A stretch of DNA of 33,925 nucleotides from an uncultured Clostridia bacterium (lineage in GTDB: Bacteria; Bacillota; Clostridia; Christensenellales; Borkfalkiaceae): positions 1 through 33,925 of the forward strand of contig CALVME010000063.1 in assembly GCA_944342055.1 (NCBI GenBank), read 5' to 3'. This document shows, piece by piece, positions 16,098 through 25,000 of this stretch (positions are counted from its first letter, which is position 1; the number at the start of each line of letters is the position of its first letter). The notes beneath the pieces are model-generated. The model was not told where the DNA came from, ran no database searches, and was given only the letters and a program-made list of their open reading frames with translations. Position numbers and translations under genes: made by a program.

Positions 16098-17114
16098 ATG
16101 GTCACGATCTATGACATTGCGAAGCGTTGCAACTGCTCTTCCGCCACGGTGAGCAAGGTCTTCAACAACGTCGGCAACATCAGCGAAAAGAAGCGGCGGG
16201 AGGTGCTCGCCGTCGCGCGGGAACTCGGCTATGTGCCGAACGTCACGGCGCGCAACCTCGTCAAGAAGCACTCGAACACGGTGGGCGTCCTGCTGTTCGT
16301 GGACGAGAGTCTGGGGCTTCGGCACGAACTGTTCGCGGACATCCTCAACTATTTCAGGAGCGAGATGGAGGCGAACAATTACGAGATCGTGCTCATCTCC
16401 GAGAAAGGAACGCAATGGGAGGGGGATTACCTGACGCATTGCCGCGCCCTGCGGCTGGACGGCGTGTTCTGTCTCTGCTGCAATTACAATTCCGAGTCCA
16501 TCCGCAATCTGTTCGAAAGCGACATTCCCGTCGTAGGATTCGAAGCGCCTTCTTCGCTCTCCCCGTCCATCGAGAGCAAAAATTTCGAGGCGAGCAAACA
16601 GCTGACTGAATATCTCATCGCCCGCGGACACCGCGACATCGCCTTTCTCGCAGGTTCCGATCTGCACATCACGAGCGACCGCATCGAGGGCTATCAGGCG
16701 GCGCTCCGCGAGCACGGCATCCCCTTCGACGAAAGATTGTTGCTCCGTTGCGAGTATTTCAGCAACGATCAGGGCGCGCTGGCGACCAAATTGCTCCTCG
16801 GTTGCGGCAAAAAGGTGACTGCCGCAATGTATCCTGACGACTTTACGGCGATCGCCGCCTATCGTGACCTGGCGCGCGCCGGGATCAGGGTGGGGAAGGA
16901 CATTTCCGTCACCGGATTTGACGGCATCATGATGGGGCGCATCGTGACGCCGCAGCTTGCGACCATTCGTCAGGATACCGCCAAGATCGGAAAGACGGCG
17001 GCGCATTGGCTGATGAAGCTCATCGAAGGAGAACAGATCGCGGAGCCGAGATTGCGCCTTGACGCCGCTATGCTGGAGGGAGACAGCGTCGCTTCACCGC
17101 ACCCCGAAGGGTAG
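16098..17114 (+). CDS. LacI-family transcriptional regulator of the xylan locus
   Basis: The protein has 338 residues. The N-terminal LacI helix-turn-helix is clear at about 3-24 (TIYDIAKRCNCSSATVSKVF), with the hinge region to about 60, followed by a periplasmic-binding-like sensor domain (VGVLLFVDES ... ISVTGFDGIMMGRIVTPQLATIRQD). Such proteins repress sugar genes and release DNA on binding a sugar. The three GTAATCGATTAAC sites flanking this gene are its most likely targets, and it probably represses its own operon because the gene lies downstream of the GH43 promoter. ATG 16098 has AGAGG seven bases upstream; an upstream in-frame start at 16068 would overlap GH43. The effector is probably a xylo-oligosaccharide, by inference. 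Confidence 0.93.
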   Translation: MVTIYDIAKRCNCSSATVSKVFNNVGNISEKKRREVLAVARELGYVPNVTARNLVKKHSNTVGVLLFVDESLGLRHELFADILNYFRSEMEANNYEIVLISEKGTQWEGDYLTHCRALRLDGVFCLCCNYNSESIRNLFESDIPVVGFEAPSSLSPSIESKNFEASKQLTEYLIARGHRDIAFLAGSDLHITSDRIEGYQAALREHGIPFDERLLLRCEYFSNDQGALATKLLLGCGKKVTAAMYPDDFTAIAAYRDLARAGIRVGKDISVTGFDGIMMGRIVTPQLATIRQDTAKIGKTAAHWLMKLIEGEQIAEPRLRLDAAMLEGDSVASPHPEG

Positions 17115-17492
17115 GCGAGGGCGGCAGGTAAAAACTTCCGCGCGGAACGATCCGATCATTGCCGCAGTTTTGTGCGAGCGCCCTCTTTCGGTGAGAGAAG
17201 TGCGATTCATCTTTCCCGCTGCGTCGATTTTGGTTGCAGGTTATTCGGTGCGGCCGTTTTTGCCCTTTGCGGTCGCGTCTGAACTTCGCCCGCGAGGGGC
17301 GCCTGAATGTGATATCTGTTTCGCGTGACGGAAAGACGGACGCGGACGGATGGAGCTTTTGAGTCGCTCTGATGTGATATCTGTTTCGCGCATGGCGGAT
17401 TCGCCGCGTGCGCAGAACGTGCCGCAGAATGTTCTGCGGCACGTTCCGTGTCAGCTGCGTGAAAATTTCATAAAAATTTTTTTGAAAAACTA
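17115..17492. other. intergenic stretch with direct and inverted repeats, no gene seen
   Basis: No ORF with a ribosome site is seen on either strand. The stretch holds two exact copies of TGTGATATCTGTTTCGCG (17308-17325 and 17373-17390), exactly 65 bases apart, a 12-bp palindrome TTCCGCGCGGAA (17136-17147), and a long inverted repeat at 17415-17446. Confidence 0.7.
17415..17446. repeat. 15-bp perfect inverted repeat
   Basis: GAACGTGCCGCAGAA (17415-17429) and TTCTGCGGCACGTTC (17432-17446) are perfect inverted copies with a two-base centre. No T-run follows on either strand, so it is not a standard terminator. It could be the 3' hairpin of the GH43-lacI mRNA or a protein site. Confidence 0.75.
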
Positions 17493-17521
17493 TTGACAAA
17501 TACGCGATAGTGTGCAATAAT
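17493..17521 (+). promoter_or_regulatory. promoter of the transporter-xylanase operon
   Basis: TTGACA (17493-17498) and AATAAT (17516-17521) have a 17-base spacer, with the start near 17528. A perfect 16-base palindrome GCAATAATATTATTGC (17514-17529) overlaps the -10 box, and two LacI-type operators follow. Confidence 0.75.
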
Positions 17522-17532
17522 ATTATTGCAAG

Positions 17533-17545
17533 GTAATCGATTAAC
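17533..17545 (+). promoter_or_regulatory. LacI-family operator O1 of the transporter operon
   Basis: Exact copy of GTAATCGATTAAC, a few bases past the predicted transcription start. It is identical to the site at the GH43 promoter. Confidence 0.87.
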
Positions 17546-17576
17546 TACAAAATCGGTTTTTTATTTGCCCGTTTAG

Positions 17577-17589
17577 GTAATCGATTAAC
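17577..17589 (+). promoter_or_regulatory. LacI-family operator O2 of the transporter operon
   Basis: Second exact copy, 44 bases downstream of O1, close to four helical turns. Both sites would face the same side of the DNA and could be bound cooperatively or by short-range looping. Confidence 0.87.
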
Positions 17590-17617
17590 TCAAAAAAATT
17601 AACGAGAGGTAGGTTGT

Positions 17618-18940
17618 ATGAAGGGGAAGAAGTTTGCCACAGCCGCGCTTGCGGCTTTGATCCTCGGCACTTCGGTCGGCAGCCTCGCTGCATGCGGCGG
17701 GCCGAGCGAACTTGTTTACTGGTGTTTTGACGCCGACATGGCGAAACAGGTGACGGACTATTATGACACGGAAGAGCGCAATCTCGGCTATGACATCAAA
17801 GTGGAAGTCGTTCCGCTCGATCAGATGCTCAGCCGTTTGGACAATGCGTTCCGTTCGGGAAAAAATCTTCCGGACGTCGTCTCACTGGAAGCGGAGACCT
17901 TCAAAAAATACATTGACGGACAGCTCCTTGAAAATCTCGACGACATGAAAGATCTGACGTCGGATATGTACAGCTATACCGTCGAGGGCGCGACGGGCGA
18001 AGACGGACATCTCTATGCGCTCGCGACCAACGTGACGCCGGGCGTCTTTGCTTACAGGAGAAGCATGGCGAAGGCGATCTGGGGGAACGACGATCCCGAG
18101 TTTGTGCAGACGAAGTTTGACAGCTGGGAGAATTTTATCGCTTCCGCGAGAGAGCTTGCCGCGTTCACGGGCGAGGCGAACGAATATCCGGACGGCATCA
18201 AAGTCATTTCCTCGTACATGGACATCGGAAAGGTGTTCTGCGGTAGCCGCGAAGAGGGCTGGGTCAGCTCGGAAGGGAAGCTCGTCATCGATTCTGCCCT
18301 GACGGACGGCGAATATTCCATGATGGAAGTCGCGCGCATCTTAAAGGACGAAGATCTCAGCCATGAGACCACGTCGGGCGACGGTACCTGGTTCAGCGAC
18401 ATCTCCGGCAATCAGGTCTTTGGCTATTTCCAGGCGACGTGGGGACTCAACACCAACCTGAAAAACAACTGCACGAATTCTTCGGGCGGAAGTTCGGACG
18501 GCGACTGGGCGATTATCGAAGGCCCTGCGCCGTACTTTGAGGGCGGCACCTATCACGCGGTCATCAACGGTACGAAGTACCTGGAAGAGGCGAAGGATTT
18601 CGTCAAATTCTTCTCTACGGACGAGACGTACATGAAAAACTGGGCGAAGGAGCACGGCGACTTCATGAACAACAAGACCTACATGCAGGATCTTGTAAAC
18701 GACGAGAGCGCGAACAACGCCTTCCTCGGCGGACAGAATCCCTATTCCATCTTCATCGCCGCGGCCGACAAGATCAACGGCAAGATCATCACCGAATACG
18801 ACAGCGAGCTCAACGGTTACTTCGAAGCGTGGGCGACCAACTATGCGGAGGGCAAGTCGAGCGCGAGCACGATCGAGATGGCTGTCAAGGAGTTCAAGAA
18901 CATGGTAAGCGCTTCCGGTCTTTCGATCCAGGTCGACTGA
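17618..18940 (+). CDS. ABC transporter sugar-binding lipoprotein (family 1 solute-binding protein)
   Basis: The protein has 440 residues. A lipoprotein signal peptide ends at SLAAC with Cys26 as the likely lipid-anchored residue. The mature part has the family 1 (MalE/UgpB-like) layout: MLSRLDNAFRSGKNLPDVVSLE near the start, ALATNVTPGVFAYRR in the middle and FKNMVSASGL at the end. It should catch oligosaccharides outside the membrane and hand them to the two permeases that follow. It is the first gene of the operon and lies 28 bases after operator O2. The sugar is inferred as xylo-oligosaccharide from the GH10 and GH43 neighbours. Confidence 0.9.
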   Translation: MKGKKFATAALAALILGTSVGSLAACGGPSELVYWCFDADMAKQVTDYYDTEERNLGYDIKVEVVPLDQMLSRLDNAFRSGKNLPDVVSLEAETFKKYIDGQLLENLDDMKDLTSDMYSYTVEGATGEDGHLYALATNVTPGVFAYRRSMAKAIWGNDDPEFVQTKFDSWENFIASARELAAFTGEANEYPDGIKVISSYMDIGKVFCGSREEGWVSSEGKLVIDSALTDGEYSMMEVARILKDEDLSHETTSGDGTWFSDISGNQVFGYFQATWGLNTNLKNNCTNSSGGSSDGDWAIIEGPAPYFEGGTYHAVINGTKYLEEAKDFVKFFSTDETYMKNWAKEHGDFMNNKTYMQDLVNDESANNAFLGGQNPYSIFIAAADKINGKIITEYDSELNGYFEAWATNYAEGKSSASTIEMAVKEFKNMVSASGLSIQVD

Positions 18941-18956
18941 TCTTTCGGAGGTAAGT

Positions 18957-19991
18957 ATGCAAGAGTTCAGAGAAACTGCGATCGGCGAGGCGGCAGATCT
19001 GTCGCCGACCGCCGACGTCGGACAGCAGAAGCCGAAAAAGAAGTTCAAGTGGAGCGTCAACTATTACGGCATACTGTTTGTCCTTCCGTTTTTCATCGTT
19101 TACGGCATCTTTTCGCTGTTTCCGATGGTCTATTCGGTGTTTTTGAGCATCACCGATTACGAAGGGTACAATCGCGTCATCAGCATCATCGGGTTCGAGC
19201 ACTTCGGCTGGCTGTTGACGCAGGCGAGGTTCTGGCAGTCGCTTCTCAATACGGTCATGATCTTCTGCATGAATTTCGTGCCGCAGATGTCGTTTGCGCT
19301 CATTTTCGCCGCAATGTTTACGGGCAAGACGTATAAAATGCGCGGAAAAGGGACGTTCAAGGCGATCTACTATCTGCCGAACATCATCACCGCGACTTCC
19401 GTCGCCGTCATGTTCTACACACTGTTTGCGCGCCCGAGCGGCGGCCTTTGGCAGCTGCTCGTCAAGATGGGCATGAGCGAGGAGATCAATCTCTATCTTC
19501 TGGAGTGGCCTTCGCGCATCATCATCGCGTTCATTCAGTTCTGGATGTGGTTCGGGAGCACCATGATCACGCTCTCTACGGGTATCCTCGGCATCAATCC
19601 TTCCGTCTTCGAGGCGGCGGAATTGGACGGCGCCTCGCAGAAAGACGTGTTCTTCCACATTACGCTTCCGCTCATCAAGCCGATCGTCGTCTACAGTCTC
19701 GTCGTTTCCACGCTGGGCGGGTTGCAGGTATTCGACATTCCCTATCTGTTCCTTTCGGGCGGCCCCGTCATGACGGGCGGCAGAAACGCGACGGAGACGA
19801 TCGCGGTATATATCTACAAAATGGCATTTACGGGCGATATGCGCTATAACGTCGCGTCCGCGGCGAGCGTGTATCTGTTCATCATCTGCATGTTGGTCAG
19901 CTTTGTGCTCTTCCGAATCACGTCCTCGAGCGAGGAGCTCGAGCAGAGAAAGATCAACCGCAGGATCGCAAAGATGGGAGGGAAACGCTGA
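18957..19991 (+). CDS. ABC transporter permease, MalF/UgpA-like (CUT1)
   Basis: This 344-residue inner-membrane protein has a charged cytoplasmic N-terminus (about 1-35) and six predicted membrane helices. The EAA loop that contacts the ATPase reads EAAELDGASQKDVFFHITLP, starting near residue 219. The first permease of CUT1 sugar importers has this form. CGGAGG lies five bases before the ATG, and the stop overlaps the start of the second permease by one base. It works with the preceding binding protein. No ATP-binding subunit is encoded nearby, so a shared MsmK-type ATPase elsewhere is likely. Confidence 0.92.
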   Translation: MQEFRETAIGEAADLSPTADVGQQKPKKKFKWSVNYYGILFVLPFFIVYGIFSLFPMVYSVFLSITDYEGYNRVISIIGFEHFGWLLTQARFWQSLLNTVMIFCMNFVPQMSFALIFAAMFTGKTYKMRGKGTFKAIYYLPNIITATSVAVMFYTLFARPSGGLWQLLVKMGMSEEINLYLLEWPSRIIIAFIQFWMWFGSTMITLSTGILGINPSVFEAAELDGASQKDVFFHITLPLIKPIVVYSLVVSTLGGLQVFDIPYLFLSGGPVMTGGRNATETIAVYIYKMAFTGDMRYNVASAASVYLFIICMLVSFVLFRITSSSEELEQRKINRRIAKMGGKR

Positions 19992-20881
19992 TGAACGGCA
20001 ACGAAGCTGCGATCCGCAGGGCTGCGAGACGCGAAGTCCCTCTGCGGCAGAGAGTCAAGCACGTCGTCGTGCAGACGCTCATCTATGTACTCTGTTCTCT
20101 GATGGTGGTGGTCTGCCTGCTGCCGCTTTGGTTGCTCTTTGTCGACGCGACGCGCTCCACGACGCAGATCAACCAGGGCATGAGCCTCATTCCGGGCGGC
20201 TATTTCGTCACCAATCTCAATTCGCTGTTGAGCAAAGACTTCCCCATCGTGCGGGCGTTTTTCAACAGCGTGCTCATCAGCTTCAGCTCGACGGCGCTGA
20301 GCCTGTACTTCTCGACGCTCACGGCGTACGCGTTCGTCATGTACCGCTACCGCGGGCAGAAGGTTCTCTGGTCGATCATTCTCATCCTGATGATGGTTCC
20401 CGGTCAGCTTTCGATGATCGGATTTTACAAACTCGTCGTCGATATGGGCATGTATGACACCTATTGGCCGCTCATCATTCCCGCGATCGCGGGGCCCGGC
20501 GCGGTGTTCTTCTTCAAACAATATTTCGACGCGAACTTCTCGAAAGAGATGGTCGAGGCGGCGCGCATCGACGGCTCGAGCGAGCTGAGAACGTTCAATC
20601 TCGTCGTGCTTCCGACGCTCGCGCCCGCACTGGCGACCAACGCGATCTTCGGCATCGTGAGCTCGTGGAACAACTACATGGGACCGTTGATGTTGCTCTC
20701 CAGCACGGAGAAATACACCTTCCCCATGATGTCTCAGCTCCTGAAGACCGATCGATACAATACCGATCTGGGTGCGATGGCGCTCGCGGTATTCCTCACG
20801 ATCCTGCCTCTTCTCGTCGTTTACGGATGTTTCTCGAAGCTGATCATCCGCGGCGTCGCCGTCGGCGGGGGAAAGGAATAA
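19991..20881 (+). CDS. ABC transporter permease, MalG/UgpE-like (CUT1)
   Basis: This 296-residue membrane protein has six predicted helices and an EAA loop near residue 189 (VEAARIDGSSELRTFNLVVL). It is the second permease of the oligosaccharide importer. Its ATG shares one base with the stop of the first permease (TGATG), so the two are translationally coupled. The typical C-terminal segment around KLIIRGVAVGGGKE is complete. Confidence 0.92.
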   Translation: MNGNEAAIRRAARREVPLRQRVKHVVVQTLIYVLCSLMVVVCLLPLWLLFVDATRSTTQINQGMSLIPGGYFVTNLNSLLSKDFPIVRAFFNSVLISFSSTALSLYFSTLTAYAFVMYRYRGQKVLWSIILILMMVPGQLSMIGFYKLVVDMGMYDTYWPLIIPAIAGPGAVFFFKQYFDANFSKEMVEAARIDGSSELRTFNLVVLPTLAPALATNAIFGIVSSWNNYMGPLMLLSSTEKYTFPMMSQLLKTDRYNTDLGAMALAVFLTILPLLVVYGCFSKLIIRGVAVGGGKE

Positions 20882-20899
20882 CAATCATAAGGAGGAAAT

Positions 20900-22042
20900 A
20901 TGATAAAGAAGGTTTTGACTGCCTGCGCAGCTGCCGTCGTGCTCGCCTCTTCGATATTTTCGTTGACGGGCTGCGGCGAGAAAAAACTGTGTAAGGTCTA
21001 TGAGGACTATTTCAAGATCGGCGCGACCATGAACTTCGGCAATTACGTCCTTTACGACGACATTGTCGGAGAGTTCAACTCCATGACGTGCGAAAACGAG
21101 ATGAAGTGGAACATTTTGCAGCCCACCGAGGGCGAGTTCAACTATTCGCTCGCCGATCAGATGGTGGAGTACGCGCAGGAAAACGGGCTGGGCGTCCGCG
21201 GACACTGCATCGGCTGGCACCATAAGGACGCGGTCCCTTCCTGGGTGTATGAGGGGACGTACGACGACGCGAAGGCGAGACTTCTCACCCACGCGAAGGA
21301 GGTCGTGACGCACTTCGGCGACGCCGTCTACGCCTGGGACGTCTGGAACGAGATGCTGACGGACGACTGGGATAACGACGACACCAACCTCTACCGCGTG
21401 AGCACGGCAGACGACGCGACCAACGGTTCCAGATGGCACGAGCTTGCGGGGCTTGCCCGCAACCAGTCCGCAGAGGACCGTCAGGCGGCGAACGACAAGA
21501 TTGAGGAGCTCATCGTCGATACGTTTGCCGCTGCGCGCGAAGTTGCGCCGGAGGGAACGAAGCTCTATTACAACGAATATTTTGCGAACAACACCTACAA
21601 GGTGGATAAGCTCATCGTCATGCTCGAGCATCTCCTCGCAAAGGGGTGCGAGATCGACGGCGTCGGCATTCAGGCGCATTACGACATCACGTCCTTCGAT
21701 CCCGTCATGCTCGAAGACATGATCGTGCGCATCAACGCGCTCGGGCTCGACGTGCAGATCACGGAGATCGATTTCTCGATGTACGATTACAACGCGGATA
21801 CCGATCTTCGCTACACCGAGTTCACGCAGGAAATGGAAGAATTGCAGGCGAGCTGCTACGGCAAGGCGTTCGAAATCTTCCGCAAACACGCGGACAAGAT
21901 CTCCTGCGTCACGCAGTGGGGCGTCGCGGACGACAGTTCGTATCTGTTCAACATTCCTGTCAAGAACAGGAACGACTGGCCGTACATTTTCGATGCGCAG
22001 CATGAGAAAAAGCTCGCATACGATGCGATCGTCGATTTTTAA
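20900..22042 (+). CDS. GH10 endo-1,4-beta-xylanase, lipoprotein
   Basis: The protein has 380 residues. The signal peptide ends at SLTGC, with Cys25 as the lipid anchor, placing the enzyme on the outer face of the membrane. The GH10 barrel is complete: TCENEMKW (63-70), GHCIGWHH (101-108), acid/base Glu151 in WDVWNEM, LYYNEY (222-227), GIQAH (256-260) and nucleophile Glu289 in QITEID. It should cut internal xylan bonds to give oligosaccharides for the neighbouring transporter. Two departures are visible: an unusual insert of about 30-40 residues after the acid/base region (about 165-200), and Tyr where many GH10 enzymes have Trp in the late DxxSW motif (VADDSSYL). AAGGAGG precedes the ATG. Confidence 0.93.
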   Translation: MIKKVLTACAAAVVLASSIFSLTGCGEKKLCKVYEDYFKIGATMNFGNYVLYDDIVGEFNSMTCENEMKWNILQPTEGEFNYSLADQMVEYAQENGLGVRGHCIGWHHKDAVPSWVYEGTYDDAKARLLTHAKEVVTHFGDAVYAWDVWNEMLTDDWDNDDTNLYRVSTADDATNGSRWHELAGLARNQSAEDRQAANDKIEELIVDTFAAAREVAPEGTKLYYNEYFANNTYKVDKLIVMLEHLLAKGCEIDGVGIQAHYDITSFDPVMLEDMIVRINALGLDVQITEIDFSMYDYNADTDLRYTEFTQEMEELQASCYGKAFEIFRKHADKISCVTQWGVADDSSYLFNIPVKNRNDWPYIFDAQHEKKLAYDAIVDF

Positions 22043-22055
22043 GGAAGGGTGAAAT

Positions 22056-25000
22056 ATGAAGAGAAAAAAGTTCGTGCTCATCGCTTTGAGCGCGCTGATG
22101 GCGGCGACGTTTGCAACGGGCATTCTGACCGCCTGCGGCGAGGACAACGATGAGAGCAAACCCAGCGAATACAGCGAGGAAGACGGAATCAATTACTATT
22201 ACGGCGACGGAAAGGACGTCCACCTGCAAGGCTGGATCACGTCGACGGACAATGCCGCCTGGACGGTCGAAGAGGGGTACACGGATACGGAAACTGCGGG
22301 TTCTCCCGTAGTGACCAAGCTCGGATACTCCAAAAACGACGCATGGCGCAATTTCGGCGTCAAGATAGATGGCAGATATTCCGATTTTGCCTATCTGAAC
22401 GTGACGATGCGCGCGAAGACGCGCGGCAATTCCACGCGTCCCGTCACCGTCAACATGAAGATCGTCAATCCGATCACGGGCAAAGACGACATGAACGTCC
22501 TGGGCTCCGATTTGTACTTTGATGTCTCCTCCGAGGAGTATGTCACGTACACCTTTGCCATCCCGCATACCTATCTGCAGCTGATGGACGTCGTGACGGA
22601 CGTCTGCCTGTTTCCTGATCCCGGCATCGCCAACAGCGATACGATCTATGCGGGCGACATTTACGTCAAGGATATGTGGTTCTCCAAGACGGCGCCAGAA
22701 GACGGCTATACGCCCGTGGACGATACCTGGAGGACGGAGGCATGGTGCGATTACGACGTCGTGCGCGGCGGCGGCAACGAAGCTGTCGTTTCCTTCAACG
22801 GCGTCAACGATTGGGCGAGATTCTATCGTCCCGTTCCTCTGGAGGAACTCGGCGACAACAATATGCTCAGATTGCAGTTCACTTCGGATACGATCACCCT
22901 CGGCGACGTGACGTATGAGGACAGCATCGAACAGTTCCAACTCGGCTTCTTCGGCGATCCGCAGAGCGACGGAATGTATTATCAGGCGTGGTTCGGTCAG
23001 TACAGCCGCGACGGTTTCTCCAACGGTTCGCATTCGAACAACGACACCGTCATGAAGGTCGAAAAGGACGAAGAGACCGGCGTCATCACGCTGACCTGTC
23101 AGGTCGCGCCTCTGCTCATGGATGCGGGGCTCGCAGGACATTACGATCAGCAGCTGTGGTTGCTCTTCAACGTCGAGTGCCAGCCCGAATATGTGCATGA
23201 GAACGTGCCGTTCGACCGCATCGGACAGATGACGATCCTCTCGTCGGAATTCTACTTCGATGAGAATCAACCCATTGTGGAGGATCCCGTCGTCAACGAG
23301 TCCGGTTGGTCAGGGACGTCTCCCAACTATGTGATTTCTTCGGAAAAAGCGGGTGTGGTGGCAAACGTCACCTATGAGAACATCGGCTATCAGACGTGGA
23401 CGGTGCTTGCTTACGACGCGCAGGGCAAGGAGAGCGAAGCCAAGACGGTCACGCTCACGCTCCGCAACAACGGCGAGAACGACATCCACATCCGCGCCAG
23501 ACTGGACAGGGCGGATGGCACCTCAGCTTCCGGAGACAGCGATTTGACGATCGCTCCCGGCGAGACCAAGGACGTCGTCGTCTCGGCGAACGATATTTAT
23601 CGCACGATCGTCGTCTTCCTCGACAGTCATAACTTTGCGGGCGGCGCCGACGGCGAAAGCTACAGCGGCGACATGGATATCGTTTCGGTAGAATTTTCCG
23701 ACGAAGCGGTGGAAGAGCCCGTCGTTCCCGATACCGTCAACGGCTGGGGCATTATAGACAGCGGAAAGAATTACTATACAATCTCCGAAAAAGAGGGCGC
23801 GCTTGCCAATATTTCCTATCAGAACGCGCCGAAGGAGCTTTGGACAAACCTGTACCGCGACGTCGCTGAAGGCGAGCGCGGCAACACGGTCAGCCTGACG
23901 CTTCGCAACAACGGGACGCAGCGCGTGCTGTACGGCGCGGAGCTTGGTTCGGAGACTTCGAGAAAGTACGGCTGGATCGAGGCGGGCGAGACGGTCACCG
24001 TCAAACTCACCAACCCCGAAGCGTACTACGTCATCAACCTGTTCCTCGATTGCTGCTACTTCGGCGGGGATTACGTCACCGATCAGGAGACTCTGAGCGG
24101 CAATGTGGACATCGTCTCTCTTGAATTTACCGACGAAGAAATGAAGCCCGAGGGTCCCGATTCCCTCAACGGCTGGAGCGTGGCGGCGTCCGGCAAGCAA
24201 TATTATAACCTTGCCGAGAAGGATCGCGCGGAAGTCAACATTGCCTATGAAGGTCTTCCGAAGAACGCCTGGGCGAATTTCTCCCGTGAAATATCGGAAA
24301 GCGAGAGCGGTTTCAATACGGTCAACGTATTGCTACGCAACAACGGCACCGAGAGAGTGCTCTATGCGATAGAGCTTGATTCCGATGCGACGAGAAGGTA
24401 CGGCTTTATCTATCCCGGAAGAACGGTTTCCATTTCGTTCATCACGGACGAACCTTATCATGTGATCAATTTGTTCCTCGACTGCTGCTACTATGGCGCG
24501 CCGTACGACACCGATCGGGCGACGCTGAGCGGCGACGTGGATATCGTGGAAGTCAAGTTCTTCGATACCGTGATCGAACCGGAAGCGCCGAACGCGGCGA
24601 ACGGCTGGGGCGTGGTGCCCGGCGGCAACAGCTACTATCAGATCTCTGAAAAAGAGGACGTCGTCGCCAACATCGTCTATACCGACGTGCCCAAGGACGC
24701 ATGGACGAATCTGTATCGCGACGTCGCGGCGAGCGAGCGCACAAATACCGTGAAACTGACTGTCCGCAACAACGGCAGCGAGAAGTTGCTCTTCGGCGCG
24801 GAACTCGGCTCGGATGCGTCGAGACAGTATGCCTGGATCGAAGCGGGTCAGACGGTCACCGTCACATTGCACAGCGGCGAGGCTTACAACGTCATCAACT
24901 TCTTCCTCGATTGCTGCTATTATGGCGGCGAATACGATACCGAGCATGCGACGCTGAGCGGCGACGTGGATATCGTCTCCCTCGAGTTTACGAATGAGCA

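Noticed and set aside
17415..17446. Terminator of the GH43-lacI unit
   Set aside because: The stem is strong but no T-run follows on either strand, so I list it only as an inverted repeat.
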